Source: Martelella sp. HB161492
Lineage (GTDB): Bacteria; Pseudomonadota; Alphaproteobacteria; Rhizobiales; Rhizobiaceae
NCBI RefSeq assembly: GCF_013184775.1
Contig: NZ_JAATVV010000010.1
Coordinates: 1 to 64,000, forward strand
Length of the DNA stretch: 64,000 nucleotides
Reading direction: 5' to 3'
The notes beneath the pieces are model-generated. The model was not told where the DNA came from and did no database searches. It saw only the letters and a program-made list of their open reading frames with translations. The position numbers and the translations under genes were made by a program. Numbering within the stretch: position 1 is the first letter of the stretch; every line of letters begins with the position of its first letter. Positions 57,005-64,000 of the stretch are shown here, piece by piece.

Positions 57005-58972
57005 ATGTCAGCCAAGGTCTACCCGGTTTCGAAATCGGAAAAAGCGCGCGCCCTGATCGACAAGGCGAAATACGACAAGTGGTATGAGGAAAGCGTCGAG
57101 GATCCGGTCAAGTTCTGGGACAAGCATGGTCGCCGGATCGACTGGTTCAAGCCTTACACCAAGGTGAAGAACACGTCCTTCAACGGCCGCGTCTCGATCA
57201 AGTGGTTCGAGGACGGCCAGACCAATGTGTCCTATAACTGCATTGACCGTCACCTGAAGACCCATGGCGAGAGCACCGCCATCATCTGGGAGGGTGACAA
57301 CCCCTATATCGACAAGAAGATCACCTATAACCAGCTTTATGATCAGGTTTGCCGCATGGCGAACGTGCTGAAGAAATATGGCGTGAAAAAGGGTGATCGC
57401 GTCACGATCTACATGCCGATGATCCCGGAAGCGGCTTATGCGATGCTCGCCTGCGCCCGTATCGGTGCCATTCACTCCGTGGTCTTTGCAGGCTTTTCGC
57501 CGGAAGCGCTGGCGGGGCGTATCGTTGACTGTGAATCGACCTTCGTCATCACCTGTGATCAGGGCGTGCGTGGTGGCAAGCCGATCCAGCTGAAGGAAAA
57601 TGTCGACCTCGCCATCGATATCGCCGCCAAGCAATATGTCTTGGTCAATCACGTTCTGGTGGTGCGCCGCACCGGCGGTCATATCGGCTGGGCGCCGGGC
57701 CGCGATGTCTGGTATCACGAGGAAATCAAGACGGTGAAACCGGAATGCCCGCCGGTGAAGATGAAGGCGGAGGACCCGCTGTTCATTCTCTACACGTCCG
57801 GTTCCACCGGCAAGCCGAAGGGCGTTCTGCACACCACAGGCGGTTATCTCGTCTGGGCCTCCATGACCCATGAATATGTGTTCGATTATCGCGAGGGCGA
57901 GGTGTTCTGGTGCGCGGCCGATGTCGGCTGGGTCACCGGGCATTCCTATATCGTCTATGGGCCGCTCGCCAATTGCGCCACCACGGTGATGTTCGAAGGC
58001 ACGCCGAATTTCCCGGATTACGGCCGGTTCTGGGAGGTGATCGACAAGCACAAGGTCAATATCCTCTATACCGCGCCGACGGCGATCCGCGCCCTGATGG
58101 GCGCTGGCGATGACCTGGTCAAAAAATCCTCGCGCGAAAGCCTGCGGCTGCTCGGCTCGGTCGGCGAACCGATCAACCCGGAAGCCTGGGAATGGTATCA
58201 CCGCGTGGTCGGCGAAGAGCGCCTGCCGATTGTTGATACCTGGTGGCAGACGGAAACCGGCGGCATCATGATTTCGCCGTTCCCGGGCGCCACCGATCTG
58301 AAGCCGGGGTCTGCCACAAAACCCTTCTTCGGCATCAAGCCGCAGCTGGTCGACAATGAGGGCCAGGTGCTGGAGGGCGAGGGCATCGTTGACGGCAATC
58401 TCTGCATCACCGACAGCTGGCCCGGCCAGGCCCGGTCCGTCTATGGTGATCACAACCGCTTCATCCAGACCTATTTCTCCACCTATAAGGGGAAATATTT
58501 CACCGGCGACGGCTGCAAGCGCGACGAGGACGGCTATTACTGGATCACCGGCCGTGTCGACGATGTGCTCAACGTTTCCGGCCACCGGCTTGGCACGGCG
58601 GAAATCGAGAGCGCGCTGGTTTCGCATCATTTCGTCTCCGAGGCTGCCGTGGTTGGCTATCCGCATCCGGTCAAGGGGCAGGGGATCTACTGCTATGTGA
58701 CACTGATGAGCGAGCATGAGCCGAATGAGGCACTGCGTCAGGAACTGGTGAAATGGGTGCGCGCCGAAATCGGCCCCATTGCAACGCCGGACAAGATTCA
58801 GTTCGCTCCCGGCCTGCCGAAAACCCGTTCCGGCAAGATCATGCGCCGCATTCTGCGCAAGATCGCCGAGGATGATTTTGGTGCGCTCGGCGATACATCA
58901 ACGCTGGCCGATCCCGGCGTGGTTGATGATCTGATCGAAAATCGCCAGAACCGTTCCGCCGCGGCGGCATAA
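57005..58972 (+). CDS. acs: Acetyl-CoA synthetase (acetate-CoA ligase)
   Basis: A 655-residue ANL-family enzyme that converts acetate, ATP and CoA to acetyl-CoA. The P-loop-like motif is [11 protein letters not shown] (from Tyr263), with WWQTETGG and [29 protein letters not shown]. The C-terminal acetylation-site lysine is Lys611 in [10 protein letters not shown], so activity is probably controlled by acetylation. A CGGAGGAGG ribosome site precedes ATG 57005. It is divergent from trcR and ends in a strong terminator. Confidence 0.98.
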   Translation: MSAKVYPVSKSEKARALIDKAKYDKWYEESVEDPVKFWDKHGRRIDWFKPYTKVKNTSFNGRVSIKWFEDGQTNVSYNCIDRHLKTHGESTAIIWEGDNPYIDKKITYNQLYDQVCRMANVLKKYGVKKGDRVTIYMPMIPEAAYAMLACARIGAIHSVVFAGFSPEALAGRIVDCESTFVITCDQGVRGGKPIQLKENVDLAIDIAAKQYVLVNHVLVVRRTGGHIGWAPGRDVWYHEEIKTVKPECPPVKMKAEDPLFILYTSGSTGKPKGVLHTTGGYLVWASMTHEYVFDYREGEVFWCAADVGWVTGHSYIVYGPLANCATTVMFEGTPNFPDYGRFWEVIDKHKVNILYTAPTAIRALMGAGDDLVKKSSRESLRLLGSVGEPINPEAWEWYHRVVGEERLPIVDTWWQTETGGIMISPFPGATDLKPGSATKPFFGIKPQLVDNEGQVLEGEGIVDGNLCITDSWPGQARSVYGDHNRFIQTYFSTYKGKYFTGDGCKRDEDGYYWITGRVDDVLNVSGHRLGTAEIESALVSHHFVSEAAVVGYPHPVKGQGIYCYVTLMSEHEPNEALRQELVKWVRAEIGPIATPDKIQFAPGLPKTRSGKIMRRILRKIAEDDFGALGDTSTLADPGVVDDLIENRQNRSAAAA

Positions 58973-58996
58973 GACTGACCCGGCATTCAGGTTGAA

Positions 58997-59028
58997 GGTC
59001 CGCAGCTGAGACAGGCTGCGGGCCTTTT
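58997..59028 (+). terminator. acs terminator
   Basis: A 10-bp stem GGTCCGCAGC / GCTGCGGGCC (one G-U pair) with an 8-base loop, then TTTTC, 25 bases after the acs stop. Confidence 0.9.
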
Positions 59029-59116
59029 CTTATGCGTCATCGATTGCAATCATGGTTTCGCGGATTATGCTTTCCGCCCAAAATCATGGTTCTGAAACAT
59101 CGGGAAGGAAAACGGC

Positions 59117-59893
59117 ATGGCACTCGGCTTCATCGGTACCGGCGAAATCACCAAGGCGGTTGTGATCGGGCTCAGCACGGTTGCGGGAGACAAGCCGGAC
59201 ATCATCCTGTCGCCACGCAATGGGCAGATTGCCGGAGAGCTGGCGGCACGTTTCGCGAATGTGACGGTGGCGGCAAGCAATCAGGCGGTGATTGATGCTG
59301 CAGACATGCTGTTTCTGGCGCTGCGCCCGCTTGGGGCTGGCGAGATCCTGAAGACGCTGACCTTCCGCGCTGGCCAGCATGTCGTCTCCTTCATGGCCAC
59401 CTATGATGTGGCGGCCATCAGGGCGCTTGTCGCACCGGCTGACACGGTGACGCTGGTAACGCCGCTCCCGGCGGTTGCCTTCCATGGCGGACCGACGCCG
59501 ATCTATCCGCCCGATGATGAAATCGTCGCGATGTTTTCTCCGCTCGGCACGGCAGTCGCGGTTGAGACGCCTGAGGAATATCAGGCGCTCTGCGTTGCCA
59601 CTTCGACCCTTGCCGGGGCCTTTGCCTATTACGAGACGATTGCCGATTGGCTGGAGGCGAAAAATGTCCCGGCCGACAAGGCGCGTGCCTTTTCCGGTGC
59701 GGTTTTCTACGCGCTGGCGGCGACCGCGAAGAACGCACCGCATCTGAATTTTTCCGAGCTGACACTGGAATCGGCGACCAAGGGCGGCACCAATGAACAG
59801 GTGGTGAAGCTGCTGAAGGAACGTGGCGTCTATAATGCGCTCAATGACGGCATGGATGCGATCTGGGAGCGTTTCGAGAACGCCAAGAAATGA
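59117..59893 (+). CDS. Pyrroline-5-carboxylate reductase-like protein (ProC family)
   Basis: A 258-residue NAD(P)-binding protein. The N-terminus MALGFIGTGEITKAV is the ProC Rossmann motif, and the C-terminal dimer domain has LTLESATKGGTNEQVVKLL, the ProC-type substrate loop. It is somewhat shorter and more divergent than standard ProC, so it may not be the main proline enzyme of the cell. It overlaps the following small gene by 4 bases. Confidence 0.85.
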   Translation: MALGFIGTGEITKAVVIGLSTVAGDKPDIILSPRNGQIAGELAARFANVTVAASNQAVIDAADMLFLALRPLGAGEILKTLTFRAGQHVVSFMATYDVAAIRALVAPADTVTLVTPLPAVAFHGGPTPIYPPDDEIVAMFSPLGTAVAVETPEEYQALCVATSTLAGAFAYYETIADWLEAKNVPADKARAFSGAVFYALAATAKNAPHLNFSELTLESATKGGTNEQVVKLLKERGVYNALNDGMDAIWERFENAKK

Positions 59894-60120
59894 TGCTCGA
59901 TTCCGAACTGACGGAAATATTGAAGACCCGGCTTCTGGCCCTTGAGCCGGGCGATTTTCATTTTCCCGCGCTTTACGGTGAAGGCTGGGATGATCTCTAT
60001 ATCGGCGACAAGGTCCGCCTCGGCCGCGAATTTCTTGCCGCCGTGCGCAAGGGCACATTCCCCGGTGTCAGCGATACCGGGGAAAAGAAGGGCGGCGGAC
60101 GGATTTACCGGAAGGACTAG
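59890..60120 (+). CDS. DUF1413-like small protein
   Basis: A 76-residue protein with the pattern LEPGDFHFPALYG-x-GWDDLYIGDKVRLGREFL, which resembles DUF1413 proteins (GD-x-F...L-x-x-GD-x-x-x-LGR-x-F). No function is known. The ATG overlaps the stop of the ProC-like gene (ATGA), so co-translation is likely. The C-terminus is basic (GEKKGGGRIYRKD). It is convergent with ispG with 6 bases between stops. Confidence 0.7.
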   Translation: MMLDSELTEILKTRLLALEPGDFHFPALYGEGWDDLYIGDKVRLGREFLAAVRKGTFPGVSDTGEKKGGGRIYRKD

Positions 60121-60126
60121 GCGGCT

Positions 60127-61380
60127 TTACTCCGCCGCCTGGCTTCCCGCACCGAAGCGTTTTTCAATGTAATCGGCGACCAGGCCTTCGAAATCGGCAG
60201 CGATATTGGGGCCACGCAGGGTCATGGCCTTCCTGCCGTCGATGAAGACCGGAGCGGCGGGGGTCTCGCCGGTTCCGGGCAGCGAAATGCCGATATCGGC
60301 ATGCTTGCTTTCGCCCGGTCCGTTGACGATACAGCCCATCACCGCGACATTCAGCGCCTCGACGCCCGGATATTTCTCACGCCAGACCGGCATGTTCTTG
60401 CGGATATCGGCCTGGATCTTGGATGCCAGTTCCTGAAACACCGTCGAGGTGGTGCGGCCGCAGCCGGGACATGCGGCGACCACCGGCACGAACTGGCGGA
60501 AGCCCATCACCTGCAGCAATTCCTGCGCCACCTGCACTTCGCGGGTACGGTCGCCGCCGGGTTCCGGCGTCAGCGAGACACGGATCGTGTCGCCAATGCC
60601 ATGCTGCAGCACGTAGCCCATGGCGGCCGAGGAGGCGACAATGCCCTTTGTGCCCATGCCGGCCTCGGTCAGACCCAGATGCAGCGCATGGTCAGACCGG
60701 GTGGCGAGCATGGAATTGACCGCGATCAGGTCCTGAACCTGGCTGACCTTGGCCGACAGGATGATCCGGTTGCGCGGCAGGCCGATCTCTTCGGCAAGCT
60801 CGGCCGACAGAAGCGCCGACTGGACGATCGCCTCGCGGGTGACCTCACGGGCGGAAAGCGGCGAACCGTTCTCGCTGTTTTCATCCATCAGCCTGGTCAG
60901 GAGCTCCTGATCAAGCGAACCCCAGTTGACGCCGATGCGCACCGGCTTGTCGTAGCGGATCGCCATTTCGATGATCTGGGCGAACTGCTTGTCACGCTTG
61001 TCCTTGAAGCCAACATTGCCGGGATTGATGCGATATTTGGCCAGCGCCTCGGCGCAGGCCGGGTGATCGGCAAGCAGCTTGTGGCCGATATAGTGGAAAT
61101 CGCCGATCAGCGGCACATCCATGCCAAGCCGCAGCAGCCGCTCGCGGATCTTCGGCACGGCGGCAGCGGCCTCATCGCGGTCCACGGTGATGCGCACCAG
61201 TTCCGATCCGGCCCGGTGAAGGGCTGCGACCTGGGCAACGGTTGAATCGATATCAGCCGTATCGGTATTGGTCATCGACTGCACGACCACCGGCGCCCCG
61301 CCGCCGACAATCACACCGCCGACATCGACGGCAACGGAGGAACGGCGGGGTTTGGGATCAAAATTGTGCTCGGCTGTCAT
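60127..61380 (-). CDS. ispG: 4-hydroxy-3-methylbut-2-enyl diphosphate synthase (flavodoxin/ferredoxin)
   Basis: A 417-residue iron-sulfur enzyme of the MEP isoprenoid pathway. The TIM-barrel part begins [26 protein letters not shown]. The 4Fe-4S ligands are Cys304 and Cys307 (CPGCGR) and Cys350 ([10 protein letters not shown]). The start at 61380 ([13 protein letters not shown]) fits the family and has GGAGA upstream. ATGs at 61407 (with AAGGAC) and 61437 would add 9 or 19 residues. Confidence 0.95.
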   Translation of the reverse strand: MTAEHNFDPKPRRSSVAVDVGGVIVGGGAPVVVQSMTNTDTADIDSTVAQVAALHRAGSELVRITVDRDEAAAAVPKIRERLLRLGMDVPLIGDFHYIGHKLLADHPACAEALAKYRINPGNVGFKDKRDKQFAQIIEMAIRYDKPVRIGVNWGSLDQELLTRLMDENSENGSPLSAREVTREAIVQSALLSAELAEEIGLPRNRIILSAKVSQVQDLIAVNSMLATRSDHALHLGLTEAGMGTKGIVASSAAMGYVLQHGIGDTIRVSLTPEPGGDRTREVQVAQELLQVMGFRQFVPVVAACPGCGRTTSTVFQELASKIQADIRKNMPVWREKYPGVEALNVAVMGCIVNGPGESKHADIGISLPGTGETPAAPVFIDGRKAMTLRGPNIAADFEGLVADYIEKRFGAGSQAAE

Positions 61381-61461
61381 GACAGTCTCCGGCTCGGCTA
61401 TTTTCATGTCCTTCAGGTGGATCAAAGCTTGGCTCATGTCAACATTGTCGAGATCCTGCGA

Positions 61462-62634
61462 TCAGCCCCGATCCGCATGGCGGGCGAGCGGAGCCAGTGC
61501 GAAAACCACCACGTGAAGCAGGGCAAGTCCGGCATAGACCGGAGCAAAGCCGGTATGTTCGGCGATGAAGCCGATGGCGGACGGCGCCACCAATATGCCG
61601 GAATAGCCAAGCGTTGTCGTGACGGAAAGGCCAATGCCGGGTGCAAGGCCCGGCAGGTTGCCGGCAGCCGAAAAGGCGATCGGGATCATGTTGGAAATGC
61701 CGATGCCGGCAATGGCAAAGCCCAAAATCACCAGCGGTACGGAAGGCGCAAGACCAATCATGAGAAGGCCGATAACCGACATGGCGGCGCAGAAGCGCAG
61801 GGTCGAGACGGCGCCGAAACGGTCGCGCACCTTGTCGCCGGCAAAGCGCATGGCGGTCATGGCCAGCTCGAATGCGGCAAAGCCGAAGCCGGACCAGGCG
61901 ATGGCGACCATCCGCTCATCTTTCAGGTAAAGCGCGCTCCAGTCCATGATTGCCCCTTCCGGGATCATCGAAAACAGCGCCATGATGCCGATCAGCCATG
62001 GAAGCGGCGTCAGCGGCAGGCGCAGTTTTTCGCGTTTGGCCTCCGTTTCCGGCGCATCCGGTGTGACATTTTTCCATGCTAGGGCGATCAGGCCGCCGCC
62101 GATCAGCGTGGCGATGATGGCGTGGCCGAAAACACCGATGGCGGCGATCAGCATGCCGCCAAGGGCAGCACCGATCAGCCCGCCAAGGCTCCAGAAGGCG
62201 TGGCAGGACGACATGATCGAGCGATGCTCGACCTTCTCGACGCTGACCGCATTGCCGTTCATCGATACATCCATCATCGCCATGGTGGAGCCGAACAGGA
62301 TCATGATGATGACGGCGAGCGGCACGCTGGTGACGAGTGTGATCAGCAGCAGCATCGGCAGGAATGAAAGCGCCACGGTTTTCAGCACCCGGGCCGAGCC
62401 AAACCGGGCAATGGCGATGCCGGTCACGGGCATGGCGGCAATGGAGCCGACACCGAAGGTCAGGATCATCAGCCCGAGTGCGCTTTCTGAAAGCTGAAGC
62501 CGTTCGGCAAATTCCGGGATCTTCGGTGCCCAGGATCCGGTGAAGAAACCGTTCATGAGGAAGAGCAGCGACACGGCGCTCCGTTTCTTCGTCATATAGC
62601 GCGTCGGACGCGCAATGGAGGCAAATTCGGTCAT
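61462..62634 (-). CDS. MFS transporter, YbjJ-like
   Basis: A 390-residue, 12-helix permease. The segments LMNGFFTGSWAPKIPEFAERLQLSESALGLMI and MDVSMNGNAVSVE resemble the YbjJ/FucP-like branch of the major facilitator superfamily, often sugar or small-molecule exporters or importers. It is third in the leftward operon deoR-VOC-MFS (10 bases after the VOC gene). Its substrate is unknown; the DeoR partner hints at a sugar or sugar derivative. Confidence 0.85.
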   Translation of the reverse strand: MTEFASIARPTRYMTKKRSAVSLLFLMNGFFTGSWAPKIPEFAERLQLSESALGLMILTFGVGSIAAMPVTGIAIARFGSARVLKTVALSFLPMLLLITLVTSVPLAVIIMILFGSTMAMMDVSMNGNAVSVEKVEHRSIMSSCHAFWSLGGLIGAALGGMLIAAIGVFGHAIIATLIGGGLIALAWKNVTPDAPETEAKREKLRLPLTPLPWLIGIMALFSMIPEGAIMDWSALYLKDERMVAIAWSGFGFAAFELAMTAMRFAGDKVRDRFGAVSTLRFCAAMSVIGLLMIGLAPSVPLVILGFAIAGIGISNMIPIAFSAAGNLPGLAPGIGLSVTTTLGYSGILVAPSAIGFIAEHTGFAPVYAGLALLHVVVFALAPLARHADRG

Positions 62635-62644
62635 AGCGTTCTCA

Positions 62645-63031
62645 TCAGGGCGTGATTTCAATCGGATTGCCGTCAGGATCGGCAATCACCGCTTCGTAAA
62701 AGCCATCGCCCGTCCGGCGAGGCGGGCTTTTCAGAAAGCCTTCTGTCTCGGCCCTGCGGGCCATCCGGTCCACCGCATCGCTGCTTCCGAGTGCGATCGC
62801 CAGATGCGCATAACCTTGCCGTTCCGCACCGGCGATCGCGGGCTTAAGTTGCGGCAGCTGCATGATTTCTATGGCAGGACCCTGAGACAGGGTGATGAAG
62901 CGGGACACGAATCCGGGTCTGCGCCGGCTTTCATAGCGCGGACCGATCACAGCGCCGAAGTGATCTCGGTAAAATGCCGCCATCCGTTCCAGATCACCGG
63001 TCCACACCGCCACATGGGCAATCATCGTCAT
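62645..63031 (-). CDS. VOC-family (glyoxalase-like) protein
   Basis: A 128-residue vicinal-oxygen-chelate protein. It begins MTMIAHVAVWTGDLERMAAFYRDHFGA with a metal-ligand-type His6 and ends DPDGNPIEIT with the terminal Glu. Members include lactoylglutathione lyases, dioxygenases and resistance proteins; this one cannot be assigned. The start overlaps the deoR-type stop by 4 bases after GGAAAGGAGA, so it is coupled. Confidence 0.83.
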   Translation of the reverse strand: MTMIAHVAVWTGDLERMAAFYRDHFGAVIGPRYESRRRPGFVSRFITLSQGPAIEIMQLPQLKPAIAGAERQGYAHLAIALGSSDAVDRMARRAETEGFLKSPPRRTGDGFYEAVIADPDGNPIEITP

Positions 63032-63807
63032 GGCGCTGTCTCCTTTCCGGCGGAGATCAGCCTGGCACCGGCAGATCGCAGCGCCGCCCATGCTTCGCCA
63101 TCAAGGGCGGGATCGACGATCAGCCCGTCCAGGGCGGTGAGCGCGGTCACCGCATGCGGGGCACGGGTTGCGATCTTGTCCGCGGTGACCGCTGCGATCA
63201 TCCGGTCGGCACGGGCGGCGGCGGCGCGCTTGAACAGTGCATCGTCATAGTGAAAACAGGTCACTCCGGCCTCGATATCGACGCCGCAGGCGCCCAGCAC
63301 GCAGAGATCAAAATGAAATTGCGAAAGCTCCGACACCGCTTTGGCGTCCACCGCACCGCCGACGGATCGGTGGATGACGCCGCCGATCATGATGACGGTC
63401 ACGGCGGCATGGGCATCGAGCGCCGCAGCGATGGCCGGTGCATTGGTGACCAGCGTTACATCTGCATCGGCCATGGCGCGGGCGGCGGCGATGTTGGTGC
63501 TGGAAGCATCGAGGAACACGCTCATGCCCGGCATGATTTCGGCGGCGATGGCGCGGCCAAGCAGCGCCTTGACGTCGCTGTTCTCATGATCGCGGCGGCC
63601 AAGCCGGCCGCTTGATGGCGTAACCGGCAGCGCACCGCCATAGACCCGTTCACACAGGCCGCGTGCGGAAAGCTCCCGCAGGTCCCGCCGGATCGTGTCT
63701 TCGGACACGGCAAAATCTGCCGCCAGATCGGCGGCAATCACCCGCCCGTCCTGCGAAAGCCGTTGCATGATGGCCGTCTGCCGCTCGCGCATCAATATAT
63801 CATTCAT
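63028..63807 (-). CDS. DeoR-family transcriptional regulator
   Basis: A 259-residue regulator. The N-terminal DeoR helix-turn-helix is RQTAIMQRLSQDGRVIAADLAADFAVSEDTIRRDLRELSARGL. The C-terminal sugar-isomerase-like effector domain has VTNAPAIAAAL and CVLGACGVDIEAGVT. The start at ATG 63807 (MNDILMRERQ) fits the family better than the upstream in-frame form. It is first gene of the operon with VOC and MFS. Regularly spaced half-sites upstream suggest autoregulation. Confidence 0.9.
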   Translation of the reverse strand: MNDILMRERQTAIMQRLSQDGRVIAADLAADFAVSEDTIRRDLRELSARGLCERVYGGALPVTPSSGRLGRRDHENSDVKALLGRAIAAEIMPGMSVFLDASSTNIAAARAMADADVTLVTNAPAIAAALDAHAAVTVIMIGGVIHRSVGGAVDAKAVSELSQFHFDLCVLGACGVDIEAGVTCFHYDDALFKRAAAARADRMIAAVTADKIATRAPHAVTALTALDGLIVDPALDGEAWAALRSAGARLISAGKETAP

Positions 63808-63836
63808 GCCGATTTTCCGGATTAATCGCGTTTGAT

Positions 63837-63866
63837 CATGCATAAACGTGCATGAACCGGCATGCA
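63837..63866. promoter_or_regulatory. DeoR-type operator candidate
   Basis: Three half-sites exactly 12 bases apart: CATGCA (63837-63842), its complement TGCATG (63849-63854) and CATGCA again (63861-63866). They lie 30-59 bases upstream of the DeoR-family start. Confidence 0.5.
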
Positions 63867-63870
63867 AGCC

Positions 63871-63899
63871 CAAAAACAAAGGGCCGCTTTCGCGGCCCT
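63871..63899 (-). terminator. Terminator of the carboxylase gene at the window end
   Basis: A perfect 8-bp stem AGGGCCGC / GCGGCCCT with a 4-base loop, followed on the minus strand by TTGTTTTTG, 31 bases after the stop of the leftward gene that enters from the right. Confidence 0.85.
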
Positions 63900-63929
63900 C
63901 TCGATCGTCAAGCTGAAGGTCGGTAAGGC

Positions 63930-64000
63930 TTAAGCCTCGTAGACCACCAGAAGGTCCTTGGCATCGATCTGGTCACCGGCTTTGACATGGACTTCCTTGA
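63930..64000 (-). CDS. pyc: C-terminal end of a biotin-dependent carboxylase, probably pyruvate carboxylase (partial)
   Basis: Only the last 22 codons are in the window; the start is beyond the right edge. They read KEVHVKAGDQIDAKDLLVVYEA then stop, split here only for reading: the pattern V-x-x-G-D-x-I-x-x-x-D-L-L is the end of a biotinyl carrier domain. This wording matches rhizobial pyruvate carboxylase tails as I remember them. Another biotin carboxylase alpha subunit is possible, and the biotinyl-lysine motif is not visible. Confidence 0.6.
   Translation of the reverse strand, partial: KEVHVKAGDQIDAKDLLVVYEA

Noticed and set aside
57008-58717. A 569-codon minus-strand open frame over acs
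   Set aside because: Shadow of a clear acetyl-CoA synthetase gene; no domain or start signal.

Overview
The window is a GC-rich chromosomal segment of an alphaproteobacterium, almost certainly a member of the Rhizobiales (Hyphomicrobiales), most likely Rhizobiaceae. Evidence: the RegB/RegA (ActS/ActR-type) redox pair, the order PPDK regulator-maf-aroE-coaE-dnaQ-secB-fxsA-tim44, the block hemE-hemJ-rho-mnmE-mnmG-rsmG-parA-parB-holA-lptE-leuS, TrcR/DUF1013, and RIME-like palindromic intergenic repeats. Nearly all of it is core housekeeping DNA. There is no prophage, insertion sequence, CRISPR array, tRNA gene or recognisable defence island.

Layout. 1-7.7 kb: a strong leftward promoter leaving the window (rRNA-operon-like), hrpB, regB, a convergent MFS symporter, regA, mmcB and an L,D-transpeptidase lipoprotein. 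7.8-19.1 kb: addB-addA (double-strand break repair), trxA, and a two-gene heterodimeric ABC exporter. 19.1-27.0 kb: a nitroreductase, a DUF2852 membrane protein, a YgjP-like metalloprotein, then trpF-trpB-(100-residue unknown)-trpA-accD-folC. 27.3-37.2 kb: gyrB, small genes, xre-smr, tim44 and fxsA divergent, secB, then the leftward run PPDK regulator-maf-aroE-coaE-dnaQ with overlapping stops and starts.

37.2-51.3 kb is the origin-proximal core. A 407-bp gap before hemE holds DnaA boxes and is the best oriC candidate. It is followed by heme synthesis (hemE, hemJ), rho, tRNA/rRNA modification (mnmE, mnmG, rsmG) and the partition genes parA-parB, with two perfect 16-bp parS sites and two 14/16 relatives between 37.2 and 54.2 kb. 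leuS-lptE-holA runs leftward towards parB.

51.5-64.0 kb: yggS, an SDR gene divergent from an AraC regulator, an Old Yellow Enzyme divergent from an HxlR regulator with a visible operator, trcR, acs, a ProC-like reductase with a DUF1413-like protein, ispG, a deoR-VOC-MFS operon, and the last codons of a biotin-dependent carboxylase (probably pyc).

The most unusual structure is a family of four RIME-like elements (about 15.1, 27.1, 47.8 and 55.8 kb). Each is bracketed on both sides by a stem-loop with the same stem left and right but a different stem in every copy, as if each element had inserted at a terminator and duplicated it. I found no clearly undescribed multi-gene system. The better leads are this repeat architecture, the parS/oriC layout, the asymmetric ABC exporter, and the unknown gene inside the trp operon.
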